In this document: positions 46,338 through 58,038 of the stretch, one piece after another
Position numbering within the stretch: position 1 is the first letter of the stretch
How the letters are laid out: every line of letters begins with the position of its first letter
Assembly: GCA_009760885.1 (NCBI GenBank)
Contig: CM019716.1
Coordinates: 784,001 to 848,000, forward strand
DNA from: Achatina immaculata
Taxonomy: Eukaryota; Mollusca; Gastropoda; Stylommatophora; Achatinidae
Length of the DNA: 64,000 bases
Direction: 5' to 3'
The notes under the pieces: model-generated
Told to the model about the DNA's origin: nothing
The model's database searches: none
What the model saw: only the letters and a program-made list of their open reading frames with translations
Translations under genes and position numbers: made by a program

Positions 46338-46366
46338 GAGAGGGAGAGGGAGGGGGAGAAAGAGAG
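46298..46366. repeat. (GA)n microsatellite
   Basis: GA units followed by interrupted GA-rich sequence, in the receptor intron. Confidence 0.95.
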
Positions 46367-46654
46367 CCATGTCTCTAGTATTGCTTCATCTTCTGGTGGT
46401 TCCATCTGGCTATAGTTGTTTACGCCACGAGAACTTGCTATCGGTGTCTTGTCACCAGTAATTTGATATGTAACTTGATATATCATCATCAATCCATCAC
46501 ATGAACATCATAACCATCCTGAGCTCCATCAAACTCACTTGATATTTTTCTTGACCAATGGCGTTGTGGGGCTGTCTAAGTAAGATGTCTTACCTAGGTC
46601 CCTGTCAATGTGTAGCTCTTGTGTTACTTTTTAGAAATTATCTCACCGGAGACC

Positions 46655-46771
46655 CCAAGAGGAGACTCTGCCAGAAGTCTTCATCATTCAGCGGTACGAG
46701 GCACAAGCAGTGCCATGAGACTCTGCCAGCAGTCTTCATCATTCAGCGCTACGGGGCACAAGCAGTGTCAT
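46655..46771. repeat. ~57-bp tandem duplication
   Basis: GAGACTCTGCCAGAAGTCTT followed by CATCATTCAGCGGTACG... occurs twice with a few substitutions. Confidence 0.85.
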
Positions 46772-47640
46772 ACTTTGCGCTGATCTGTACTAATTGGATC
46801 TAAATCCACCTCGAGGAATTTTACACTTGACTTCAAAATCAGCTGGTGTTTTTTGGTGATTTAATTCTGTCGTAGCATAAAACTACAACTCATCGTTACT
46901 ACCTAGCAATATTAACTATAATAAAATGAAGTAAGTTTTCATAAATAACTTCACTGGCCTCTAGCTGGACAGATAGACAGATCTATGCTATTGCTTCTTG
47001 TTCTTTTAAGAAATATCATTATTATTTCCTTTTTACAACTTCTTTCCTGGTTTTTTGCTCCTTTTAAACCCTATTTGTGCTACTGTATTTTTTAATTGTT
47101 TATATTCTCCTTTTCCACTTGTCTTTCTTATTCTTGTTGCCTCTTGTTTCTGTTCTTATGATGTTCATGCGGTTCTGTCTTTCTTATTAATTTTCTTTCC
47201 CTTTCTTATTACTGATTTCTGTTTCACACTAAGGGACCTAATTTGTAGCTCTTGTTTTATGTTGCTATAATAGCTTAACTTGTCACATTTCTACTACTTT
47301 ATACTGTACTCTCGCCAGTGTGACTAAAGATTGCTACTTGGCTTCAACTGTCATCCTTCCTGTAGATGTAGCTGAAATTCTTTTGAAGATGCCTAATTTT
47401 GTGTCTTCTTAATTCTCTACCATCTGAAGATGTACCTCTTGTTTCTGCTGTTTCATTTCTTTTAATAAGTCTTGTTGCTTCTGTAACATCTGCATTTGCA
47501 TCTATTGCTGTTCTTAGCTAATGTCTTGTGGTTTTCGAAGCGCCATTTTGTGAAACTTTCTTGTCCGGGGTTATTCTGAGGTAAAGATATGAGACTGTAC
47601 CTTCTTTGTCCAGAAATAGACTCAAATAGTTTCACGTTCA
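46772..47640. other. Receptor intron, T-rich sequence
   Basis: No gene, repeat copy or phase-compatible exon seen; ends at (TA)n 47641-47659. Confidence 0.4.
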
Positions 47641-47659
47641 TATATATATATATATATAT

Positions 47660-48766
47660 CTTACATTTTTCCCGTGCCGTTAAACGTCACACAGGGTTCG
47701 CGTAGTTGTTTGCCAAGTTTTCCTGTTCTCGGCGAGCATTTTAACTTCATCAAGGGATGTTATGCCCACTAAACTGGCTTCTCTTAACAATGTCCTCTTT
47801 AGAGTTTCACATGGTCGACCTCATTTTCTTCTGCCTGTTGTGCTCCAGTTCCACTTGATAGCTTTTTTTGGGTATTCTCTGATCGTTTCTTCTCATCACA
47901 TGACCGACATATATCCATCTTCTTTTTCTGACCATCCATGAGACAGGGTGTTGTTTGCTCATCTGTCTTATCTCTGCGTTGTTCTTGAATTCGTTCCACT
48001 TTATACCAAGTATTTTCCTTAGGCATTTGTTTTCAAAAGAGTCTAATTTCTTGTCTGTTTCTTCACTTGTTTTCCATCTTTCGCATGCATAAATAAGGGT
48101 GGATATCATATTTGAGTTGAATAATCTTAACTTGGCTTTTGTGCTTATAACTTTTGAATTCTATATCTTCTCAAAATTTTGGAAGGACAATGCTGCTTTT
48201 GCAATTCGAATTCTAACTTTCTTCCTGGTGTCTCCATCCTGGTCTATGTAGCTGCCAAGGTATGGAAATTGGTTTACTTCAGCAACAACTGTTCCTTCTA
48301 CGTATATTTTTCCTTCTTGATTAATGAGACAGTTTCATTATTTTTGTTTTGTCTTTGTTATCAAGACCTATTTTGCAAGGCAAGGAAGACAGGGATCTGT
48401 TCTTTCCTGCATCGATTTCACATTGTCACTGATAAGAGTTATGTCATCTGCAAAATCAATATCTTCTATTTGGGTCCCATGTACCCAGTCAGTGCCGGTT
48501 TTACCAGTAGAGCATACTTTCATTATAAAGTCTATGGCAACTCCAAAAAGCAAGGGAGATAATATACATCCTTGTTTCACGCCTGTTTCAATCTGAGAGC
48601 ATTCGCGCATTTCTTCTTCTGTGTTGACTGCACAAACATATCCTTTGTATAGATCTCTAATGATGTTGACAATTTTAGATGGTATACCATATAGTCTTAA
48701 AATTCTCCACAGTGAATCTAACAAATGCTTTTTTAAAGTCTATTATAACAGTATATTGGAAAATGT
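47660..48766 (-). mobile_element. LINE-B diverged 3' half
   Basis: Contains reverse transcriptase sequence with GVKQGCILSPLLFGVAIDF and DFADDITLISDNV (48724-48368) and the C-terminal VISTLIYACERW and VGHVMRRNDQR region (48109-47807). More diverged from the other copies than they are from each other. The 3' end abuts (TA)n at 47640; the copy stops near 48766. Confidence 0.87.
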
Positions 48767-49549
48767 ACTGTTACAGTGCTTGGACTGTCATAAAATAGAT
48801 ATATTCCGGGGTATTTTTAATATTTTGACCGTTTGATTTAAAGCCCTTGGTATTTTTTTGTTCTTGTTGTATAAGAGTGTAATTAAAAGGTCAGGGTTGA
48901 GACGTTCAACTTCACGGGATTTTGTATGAACTTAGCCTTGACATGTTAGTAACAGAAAAGTTATTTTCGGGATGAAGGTCGTAAACAGGTAGAAATCACG
49001 GGCTGAGTGATTCTTGGGATAGAAACTTCGGGAAGATTTAGGAATAGGAATTGTGGTTGATATTTAAGGACCAAATTCATACGTAGAAAAAAAGGTTTAG
49101 GATTAGGTTTAGATTGATTGGTAGCTTGAGATTCATTATGATTGTAGATTGATTATGTAAATGTTGACTGAGAAGGATGTTTCAGATAGGATGCTAGGAT
49201 GTGAACTGTTAGTTTCTTCTCTTCCTCATGGATCCAATGTGTAAATTTGTTATGCAGCTACGAGTTGTTAAAAATAGTTTGTAACTGAAGAAATGTGAAA
49301 TACTGAGATTTTTGAGGACTTTAAGTCCGATATTTTTTGGGTGGCGTTAAGTTGTATATAAGGATCCATGTAATTTTCAGTGAGCTAGTAAGTTGGTTCT
49401 TGTTCCATCATGTTGAATGCCTGTTTTTCCTAGCTGAGAGTAGTGACTGTTGCCACTCTCTCCCTACATGGCGAACTAGTTCTCGTCTGGAGAGGAGTTT
49501 GATTATTCATCTGTTTACTCAGTTTATTGTTACATCCTCACTTATTCAC
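48767..49549. other. Receptor intron, unassigned
   Basis: No coding signature. The 3' part may belong to dispersed repeat R1. Confidence 0.4.
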
Positions 49550-49756
49550 CACTCATGTTTCCATTAATAAATATGTGAAATTGCTATTATCAATTTGAGT
49601 ATTAGTGGTTCTCAGACTGTTGAGATGTGTTCGTTCTCAGTTACATATTAAATTCCTCAGATGTAATCAGAAGACAGAGTTAGGGAAAGTAGTACAGTTT
49701 ATCATTTGAGTGGCGGCTTTATACAATTGCGAAGTACTTTCATTATTTCCGTGTCT
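49550..49756 (+). repeat. Dispersed repeat R1, copy 2
   Basis: Reverse-orientation partner of 40398-40605. Upstream bases (49437-49550) contain a pyrimidine-rich stretch and ATTAATAAATATG, which could be an LTR-like 3' region, but no partner LTR was found. Confidence 0.65.
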
Positions 49757-49802
49757 GTAACTAGCAGACAGATGAACGGTACATCTAAATGTTTGGTGCA
49801 GT

Positions 49803-49905
49803 ACGGCTAGACTATGGAGTTCAGGATTAATGATTTCTGCTTTTTAATATATTCTTCAAGTATTGTTCTTATAGTAAAGATTTCGTCAAGATAGCTTCTT
49901 CGTTT
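49803..49905 (-). mobile_element. LINE-B reverse transcriptase scrap at a (TA)n tract
   Basis: About 100 bp matching the LINE-B segment just after the RKGRSCLD motif. It runs into (TA)n at 49910-49940, the same place where the copy at 30250-31433 meets (TA)n. Confidence 0.75.

Positions 49906-49940
<35 letters not shown>
49906..49940. repeat. (TA)n microsatellite between LINE-B scrap and full LINE-B copy
   Basis: About 15 TA units; joins LINE-B pieces of opposite strand. Confidence 0.95.
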
Positions 49941-49941
<1 letters not shown>

Positions 49942-52832
49942 ATTCCAGCTTGACATGCAAGATGGCGGACGTTTTTTTAACGCTCTCGCCGGCATGCAGA
50001 AATCAGCGGAATTCCGCTTGATCTGTCACATATCATGTACCGGGAGTTGGGCATACGGCTAACAACATTATCCTGGGACGTTTCTAGAGGCGACTCCAGA
50101 TGGGAAAAAAGATATCGTTACGGTAATTCGCAGAGAAACCAACCGAGCATCAGGGATGCCAACTCCGAGGAGCTCATTCGTCGGCCCCAAACATGTGGCA
50201 AAGATTGGATTCTGGAAAGTGAGAACGATGGCAGCACCAGCAAAAACTACTCTTGTCATCAAAGAAATGGAGAGATACAATCTAGACATACTGGACATCA
50301 GCGAAATGCGATGGCCAGAAGCAGGTAAAAGATCGGGGGAAAACGGTACGTTAATAATACATTCAGGCAGAAATCATGGTAAAATCCGGGATGGGGTAGG
50401 TATTATTATGTCAAACGTAGCAGCAAAGAGCCTTGTAGAATGGGAACCAGTGAACAGTCGTATAATAAGAGCACGATACAACCAAAGACACGGAAGAATG
50501 ACAATAATACAGTGTTATGCACCCACGAATGGTGTAGATGATGATGTGAAAGACGACTTCTATTACCAACTACAAAAGATCATCAACAAAGTCCCTAAAC
50601 ACGACATCCTAATTTCTATGGGGGACTTCAACGCTAAGGTAGGGAAAGATAATACCGACGTTGAAAAAGTGATGAGGAAAGAAGGAATTGACATGGTTAA
50701 TCAGAACGGAGAAAGAGTAATTGAAATATGTCTAACAGAGGGCATGATCATTGGAGGCACAATATTTCCACACAAAGAGATACATAAAACAACGTGGATA
50801 TCTCCAGATGATAGAACTAAAAACCAGATAAGATAATTTTTGTATTAGAAAGCAATACAGAACATCTCTCATAGATGTAAGGGCTTATAGGGGTGCAGAT
50901 GTCAACAGTGATCACAACCTGTGCATAGGGAAAATAAAACAAAAATTGAAAAGCCAACACAAGAAATCAGTACACAGAAAGATAAACAGCCACAGCCTAC
51001 AAGAAGAAAATGATAACATTATCAGGAACTTGCCAATCATTTCAAAACACCCAGTGAAGTTGAGGAGACATGTATAGATGAATTATGGAATTCTTACAGC
51101 ACATCCATAATCACAGCAGCAAAAACAAGCGCTGGACTGAAAAAAAAAACAAATAGAAAAGCATGGATATCAGATAAAACAAGGAGGTATATACATGAAA
51201 GACGAGCAGTCAAATTAGACATGTTGAATGCAAAACCATATCTTGGAAAAGATCTGGCGAAAGCAACATACAAAGAAATAGACAAGAAAGTAAAAACTTC
51301 AGCTAGAAGGGATAAAAGAGAATACATAGACAGTATGCCGAAAGAGGCAGAAAAAGCAGCAAAAACAGGAGACAGCAAAACTTTATATAACATACAAAAG
51401 AGGCTAACAGGTACTATTACATCTAAAGACAGACCAATCCTTAGCAAAACTGGAACCCTATTAACATCAAATAAAGACCAAAAGCAAAGATAGTCTGAGC
51501 ACTTCCAAGAAATACTTAATCGACCACACCCAAAAGAATTGTTAAACCTTGAAACTGATTTCCACCCCACAACTAAATGTCAACCTAGATGAAATTAAAT
51601 TGCATGAAATTGAAACAGCAGTGAATTTAATGGCTAACAACAAAGCTGCAAGTGAAGATGAAATAACACCCGAAATGCTAAAAGCTATCAATAGTGACAA
51701 CATGAGACAACTACAGAGCATGTTTAACAAGATTTTGAAAGAAGAGAAGGCCCCTTCTAATTGAAAAAAAGGAATCATTGTTAAAATACCAAAAAAAAGC
51801 AACTTTAATGACTATAACAACTGGAGAGGAGTAACCTTAATATCAGTTGTGTCAAAAGTATTTTGCAAGGTCATTTTGAATAGACTTAAAGATATAGTGG
51901 ATACTGCAATGAGAGAAGAACAAGCAGGATTTCGAAAAAGGAGAAGCTGTCTCGACCAGATCTTTACTCTCATAATAATACTTGAAGAACATATTGAAAA
52001 GCAGAAACCATTAATACTGAACTTCATAGATTTTAAAAATGCATTTGATAGCATACACAGAGATTCATTGTGGAGAATTTTAAGTCTGTATGGAATACCA
52101 TCTAAAATGGTCAAAATCATTAAGGACTTATACAATAGATATGTTTGTGCAGTCAAGACAGAAGAAGGGATGAGTGAATGGTTCCAGATTGAAACAGGTG
52201 TGAAACAAGGATGTATAATGTTTCCTTTACTTTTTGGGATTACAATAGACTTCATAATGAAAACATGCTGCACAGGTAACACAGGTATTGACTGGGTACA
52301 TGGGACCCAATTAGAAGATCTTGATTTTGCTGATGAGAACATATGGAATTCAAAAGTTATAAGCACAAAAACCAAGTTAAGACTATTCAATTCAAATGTA
52401 ATATCCACCCTCATTTATCCATGTGAAAGCTCGAAAACAACTAAAGAAACAGACAAGACTCTTGTGAAAACAAATGCATAAGGAAAATACTCGGCATCAA
52501 GTGGAACGAATTCAAGAACAATGCAGAGATAAGACAGATGACTGAACAACAACCAGTCTCATGGGTGATCAGGAGAAGGAGATGGACATATGTTGGTCAC
52601 TTGATGAGAAGAAATGATCAGAGAATCCCAAAACAAGCTATCAAGTGGAACACAACAGGCCAAGAAAAAGAGGCAGACCGCGTTAAACTGAAGAGGAAAT
52701 TGTTAAGAGAGGCCAAATTAACAGGCATAAAATCTTTGATGAGGTTGAAAGACTCGCCGAAGACAAGAAAAATTGGCGAACTACTTTGCGAGCGCCTTGT
52801 GACGTTTAACGGCACGGGAAGGATATAACATA
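49942..52832 (+). mobile_element. LINE-B, near full-length copy with internal deletion
   Basis: Has the 5' leader with CAAGATGGCGGAC (49957-49969), endonuclease (50156-50836), linker (51221-51764), reverse transcriptase (51849-52330, EEQAGFRK, GVKQGC) and C-terminal GHLMRRNDQRIPKQAIKW region, ending GGCACGGGAAGGATATAA. A deletion joins LDFADE directly to NIWNSKV near 52335, removing about 90 codons after the catalytic FADD box. The endonuclease Asn of GFWN is Lys and the NQIDH motif is broken, so it is inactive. It is in the receptor intron, sense to the gene. Confidence 0.92.
50156..50836 (+). pseudogene. LINE-B APE endonuclease fragment
   Basis: An open frame of 226 codons covering most of an APE-type endonuclease, which nicks DNA to prime reverse transcription. 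It shows GFWKVRTMAA (catalytic Asn replaced by Lys), ISEMRW (Glu kept), YAPTN, GDFNAKVGKDN (Asp and Asn kept) and WISPDDRTKNQI, ending before the final Asp-His. Annotation pipelines sometimes call such frames craniofacial development protein 2-like; here it is clearly LINE sequence. Confidence 0.88.
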
Positions 52833-53037
52833 ATATAATGCTGTATATAAAAGACAGTTGCAGTAGAGATTAGATTCATCACAAGTACATTTAACACACT
52901 GTGTATAGAGTCTGTCCTCAGTCCTCTCTGCTCTTTCTTTCCCTCTCTCTCTACATCCTTCCCTTTACGGCTCTATTTGTTTAACACACACACGCATAAA
53001 CTAATATTTATACTTATATTTGCCTGTGTCCCCACAG

Positions 53038-53184
53038 TTTACGTGCTTCTCGGCGCACTGAACGCTCTGGTGGACTTCATGATAACCTTGAACTCCAGCG
53101 GGTTACTTGACGGCGGAGAGTACGAGATCATCTTTGTAGAACTGGTAGAAGGCCTTGCCATGGAGCCAAACAAATATTTCAAGA
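53038..53184 (+). CDS. Receptor guanylyl cyclase, ANF-receptor domain exon 3 of 5 seen
   Basis: Two bases complete an isoleucine codon with the previous exon, giving an R-IYVLLG strand, then a helix (ALVDFMITLNSSGLL) and GEYEIIFVEL. The family shows R.YV..G....L...M..A...GLL..GEY at this point. The acceptor is TGTCCCCACAG ending at 53037 and the donor is GTATGT at 53185; the exon leaves phase 1. A (TC)n microsatellite begins about 20 bases after the donor, which is unusual but does not disturb the splice site. Confidence 0.85.
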
Positions 53185-53197
53185 GTATGTTCTTAGC

Positions 53198-53204
<7 letters not shown>

Positions 53205-53255
<51 letters not shown>
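53205..53255. repeat. (TC)n microsatellite next to exon 3
   Basis: About 24 TC units beginning about 20 bases after the donor of the receptor exon at 53038-53184. Confidence 0.95.
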
Positions 53256-53404
53256 CGTTCTGCTTCTAATAATACGTGTTACTAATCTTTCTATCAGATT
53301 TTTAATTAGTTTGTCTGTATGTATGATATTAGAAATGATCAAACTGGAATTTTTGTATTCGACATAAATTGCAACTATTAAAAATTCTGCACAATTTAGC
53401 AAAT

Positions 53405-53620
53405 ACTGTCTGTCTGTCTGTCCGTCCGTCCACCTATCCGTCTGTCTGTCTGTCTGGTTGCCTGCCTGACTAGTCTGGTCCGGTCTTATGTCTTATCTTA
53501 TCTTATGTCTGTCTGTCTGGTCTGGTCTTATCTGTTTTCTTATCTTATCTATCTGTCTCTCTATCTTATCTTTATCATATCCTATCTATCTGTCTGTCTG
53601 TCTATCTACTTCACACACGC
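53405..53620. repeat. (GTCT)/(TATC) compound microsatellite
   Basis: CTGT/TATC-rich tract with interruptions. Confidence 0.9.
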
Positions 53621-53939
53621 ATTTATTGCAAAGAATGATTGACGAGAAACAAAAGATAGAATGTCAGAAAACGAGCATGTGTGACCAATTCTTCACTCTT
53701 TCAGAATGTTTGTTCGTTATCTCTCACTTTTTTCTACTCTGCCACCCCCCCCCCCCCTTCAGAAGGAGAGAGTTCGGGATCTTGACTGTCTCCTCTTATC
53801 CTTCCTTTCTAATCAGATTCAGGCCGAGAAAATAAACAACCGGCAGGCAGATGTTAACAGCAACATAGACAGAGGTTTAATGACTTTAAATCGGTTTATC
53901 TTCTTAAAGAAATAAGTCGGCCAACACGAACACAGGTCC

Positions 53940-54180
53940 TCCTGAATTCTATCTTGATCAGTCCACACAGACTGCTTAATCCAGCATATACTTGTTCAAG
54001 GAAAAAGTCCTACCCAGAATTAGATTATAGCCCAGGCTTGTTGACAAAATGGACCAGGTACAGAATGAGGCAATGAGATTTGTACTGACATGCACTAAAA
54101 ATTTACCAACGGCTGCAGTGAGATACATCCTGGGTGTAACGGACTTCAGAACCAGTCATTAAAGAGTACCTATAATAGTA
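53940..54180 (+). mobile_element. Decayed LINE piece before RNase H
   Basis: One frame gives LVDKMDQVQNEAMRF and TKNLPTAAVRYILGV, like the D-x-VQN-x-x-L-R...T.......L.. segment between reverse transcriptase and RNase H in I/Jockey/R1-type LINEs. Probably the same old element as 55035-55890, separated by about 850 bp of other sequence. Confidence 0.55.
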
Positions 54181-55034
54181 TATAGAATGTTAGAATGTAA
54201 GATAGATAACTCATATGAGAATTGGAAAATTAGTATAAAATGAGTTTATCTTCTAAAGTAATCAGCTGTTTGTGAGTAAAGTCCATTTGCTTTGTCTCAA
54301 TTTGCACAGGTTAAGGTATGATAGGAAAAAGGTCAGGTGAGAGAGAAATCATATGACTGAGGGACAGTTGTGTTTTGTGTATCGTCTGGGATAGACGTAG
54401 ATTATTAGAAATGTAGTTGTTTGGTGAAATAGGTGTGTAATAGGATGTTCTGATGGCGATAGTAGTCTGCCGGGAACACATTATGCCGTGGAGATGGAAA
54501 TTACGTCCAGTCTTGTGTCCATGGATTTTGTTGATGCAATTGTCTTTCTCGTCATATCGCTCATTGACTCATCGTCACCCCGTGCACCATTAAAGTTATT
54601 TCAACTGTAAAGTTGCTGCTTCTGTATTACTATTTCCACTGAGAGAGAATGAATGTCCCTGGGAGCAAGTAAGTCTGTGAAGTGAATAACAAAACAGATA
54701 TAAACAGATTTAGAACAGTCGTGTTTTAAAATGAGATAGAACAGTCGTGATTTAAAATGAGATGAAAGCTAACAGTAATATAAAAAAGAACATTATAACA
54801 GTGGGCTGTAGTGGAAATTTACAGAGAGATGCATAATTATAAGCAATAAGTTTACATCTACACATAAGCAGAAGAGTAGAAGAGAGGATCCTGCTTTATA
54901 CTTTAAGATTAGTACTAACACAATCCATTCACCATACTTGCATAAATATTAGGAAAGGACCCAGATTAAATAGAAGAAAATTATGAGTGGCGGCTGCCGG
55001 AGATCCCTTACGAATAATAATTGACCCGTAACAC
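54181..55034. other. Insert between two LINE remnants; possible solo LTR
   Basis: Separates the LINE pieces at 53940-54180 and 55035-55890. ACCATTAAAGTTATTTCAAC near 54590 resembles the polyadenylation/U5 region of LTRs, but no matching LTR or coding sequence is present. Confidence 0.3.
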
Positions 55035-55890
55035 ATTTCCATGGAACCCTCCTTGGATTCAATGCAAGTTTATTGTACCAAAATCTCACTAATGCACACG
55101 TCACGCTGATCCGGGAATGCTTGAAATGGCCTGCGGGACAACCATTAGACGAAATAAACGAACTATTTAAGAAAACTTCGAGCCTTGAAGACATCGTCAT
55201 CTACACGGATGGGTCGGTTCACACAGGTGTTAAAAGCAGACGGGGTTTCGCAGCATACCTCGAAGGAAACTTACTCAAGATCACGGCTGGAGCATACCAC
55301 GACACCTGCTCAAGTTGATGACGCAGAAAGCACAAGGAACTCTGCAATCATCACGGACTCTCAATGTCTATTAAGAAAGATAGAACAATGTACCCTTAGA
55401 AGAGACTGGTTGGATATAATACCACAAACATCACATGGACACACTGCCCGGAGCACTCTGGCGTCGTTAGCAACGAAAAAAGTGATAAAATGCAGCAAGG
55501 GCTAACCCACTAAAAACATCATTTGGACAAACAAGACATGTCGAACTTCCAAGCAGCTAATTGAAGAATCTACTATAAAAAAAAACCTTTCTCAGAAGTA
55601 CCTACCACGCCCGCCTCAGTGAACCACATCTCCTCAGAGGAAGTGGAAGCAAAACCCAGTTATGTGATAGAACACGACCTATGTACATCCAACACAGTGT
55701 TGATATTACATCAGTAAAAACACTGAAGGACATCCTGATGTCCAGGGGAGAACACTTATGGGCATGTCCCGAATGTAATGAAGCAGCTTCGTCGGATCAG
55801 CAACAGAGACACGTCGTATCCAGTCCATGGAAAACCAGTTCAGTAGCAAAAATCCTTCATCTACTCTCTCGGCAAGTACATACTACTCAT
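55035..55890 (+). mobile_element. Decayed LINE RNase H region
   Basis: The frame 55073-55318 contains SLEDIVIYTDGSVHTG with GFAAYLEGN, the first strand and catalytic Asp of an RNase H domain. Frame changes follow. Later frames give TDSQCLLRKIEQCT (shifted) and a CPECNEA motif near 55770. It is an old I/R1-like LINE end, more decayed than the element at 58004. Confidence 0.65.
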
Positions 55891-56350
55891 TAGTCATCAT
55901 CACCTATCTCCCCTGTTTTCCACTCTCGCAGTCCAGAACCCCTTTCTCGTGAACTCACGTGTCACGGAAGTTGAAAGGCTCTCTTAATAAGGGTCAAGGC
56001 TATGCTACTTTGCCACAAGAACAACGATGTATCGTCTTTGTGGAAAGAAAATTTTCATTTCCCTCAGCATCCTTGAGAAACTAAACTCTGCTTGGGTACA
56101 ACAGTCTGTGGTTGTAGCAAAAGTTTATTCAGCATGACCCATTTCAGAAGAAAAGCAGTCATAACCCGTTTTTAAAAATGTTATTTATAAATAATGCTTG
56201 TAGCTCTTATTTGGTCTTCGTTCAAACATTCCTACTATTTCTATTATTAATGCTGTTAATGTATCATTTGTTACATATCAAGGTGACGTACAGAGCGTCT
56301 CGAAATATGCACGCAGGTCACATATCCACCATGACATTTTCACTTTTCAG

Positions 56351-56520
56351 AGACATTCTGGAATGTCCACAAACAAAACCTCCTTACTGAAGCCGCACGC
56401 TCTCTCCTGGTCGTTAAGTCGAGTCCTCACGAGGGGTTTGAAGGATTTTACGACATTGTGCGACATTACAACGAACAGCCGCCCTTCAGCTTTAGGACAC
56501 CTAAGGCGTGGACAAAACGT
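56351..56520 (+). CDS. Receptor guanylyl cyclase, ANF-receptor domain exon 4 of 5 seen
   Basis: After two bases that complete a lysine codon, the exon reads 56 codons without a stop. It contains AARSLLVVKSS, then GFEGFYDIVRHYNEQPPF. The family shows A..SLL.V..S......F...V......PPF in the region that follows the second-lobe strands. The acceptor is CACTTTTCAG ending at 56350. The donor is GTAAGT at 56521, leaving phase 0, which matches the exon at 63349. Another frame at the exon start (DILECPQ) also looks plausible but meets a stop, and the phase-consistent frame runs through the conserved part. Confidence 0.8.
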
Positions 56521-56584
56521 GTAAGTTGTTTTATTCCCTTCTATAAACAGACATATCAAATGCGAAGAGCGCATAGTTTATAGC

Positions 56585-56930
56585 CAATGTTCCCTCTAAT
56601 CTATACGGCAGCTTGCCCGCTCACTCAAAAATATCACACCGCACATGAAATTTTATTTTTTGCGCAAAATTAGTAAAGAATGGCACTTCTTTTTCAGTTT
56701 TCTGAAGTTGTTTTGTGCTTTAGTACCGCTGAAAAATATAATAATAACAATATATGAATTTGTTTTTCCGCTTTCTTTTGACTTTAGCAATTTTTTTATT
56801 AGAACTTTATATTTTGTGATTTGACTTTACGTCGCAAATGTTGGCATAAAAATGTCTATCTTTTGATAACATATTTGCACATGGGTCGAAAATTTTGCGC
56901 ACAAACCGCAGAATCTTAGAGGGAACTTTG
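56585..56930. mobile_element. hAT-type MITE, GTTCCCTCTAA ends
   Basis: CAATGTTCCCTCTAA at 56585 and TTAGAGGGAACTTTG ending at 56930 form inverted repeats; the interior is AT-rich and non-coding. It lies 65 bp after the receptor exon 4 donor. No clear 8-bp flanking duplication remains. Confidence 0.65.
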
Positions 56931-57991
56931 ATTTGTAACATACTTTTTCTATCAGGCGGGAAATGGAAACTGAATCGATATCGACTCGGTTTTTTTTTGG
57001 ATTGAAGATAGTGGGTTCTGACACCCCACACAAGCAATGGTGCCGCTTCCAATCATAAGGCTTCCTGCCAGTTCTACGGAATACACAAAGTGAGAGTCCC
57101 CCTCCCCAAAAGGAGAAATTACCCAGAAAGTACATGTTGATAGACAGTGACGAAACTGACTGTCAAATACCTACACACACAAAGGTAGGCAAACGAACTG
57201 TTCTAACGGGCGTCACAAGGATCTCCACACAGAGCTAAAGGAGCGCATTGAAAGTGCATTTAAGTGCATAAAAGTAATATATTAACATGAGCGCACACTG
57301 AATGGTAGGATCTGTATGTTCTTAGAAAGAAATGACAGTCACGTAGAGTAAGGGCGTTCAGATTCACCACAGTTGCGTCAGCGTGTCGAGTGGTGTGCCA
57401 CATATAAATCAGACAGTCTGTGTCGCATTACATAACATACTTACGGAAATGTTACTGTTAAGTACGCAATCAGTTGGAGCTACGGTGATTTCTTTCCTCG
57501 CAGCATAAAAGTAAAACTTGTCGTTCTTTGGGTAATAACATTTGACTTTTAATAAATATTCCTTATTTTTTCATAATAACCTCGCATAAAAGACCTCACG
57601 GACCGCACAAACCTGCGGACCGCAAAATGGGCACCCGTGATATAGAGAATATAATGTAACGAAATATAAAACTTTCTTACAAGTGTTAAATTTTCCTGTG
57701 CATGGAGACTTTTTGGGACACCTTGTTGGAGTGTCTGAGCAGTTATCAGTCAGCAAACAAGAACTAGCCAAGACTCTAGTCTATGTCCGTAAGATATTCG
57801 TGATATCAGAATGCTGCTTTACGGGCAGTCTTCGAGTTACGAACTTCCGACTTACATACAACCCGTAGCTACGAACTTCCCCACCCTCCTCCCTCAGCCT
57901 GTTATATAAAAAAATTCCAGTTACGTACAATGAATCGTAGTAACAAAAGGTTGCTACTTTTGCGGCGCGCATCAAAACATCGCCCGTCTAC
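56931..57991. other. Receptor intron, unassigned with dispersed repeat
   Basis: 56962-57060 carries the ATCGATATCGACTCG repeat; the rest has no recognisable gene. Confidence 0.4.
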
Positions 57992-58038
57992 AGCGTTTTG
58001 TCTTCTTCTTCTTCTTCGTTCGCACTGTCTGTCTATAT

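Noticed and set aside
50156..50836. Host endonuclease or craniofacial-development-like gene
   Set aside because: Lies between LINE-B 5' leader and LINE-B reverse transcriptase, with the same order in the copy at 11199-14360; it is LINE sequence.
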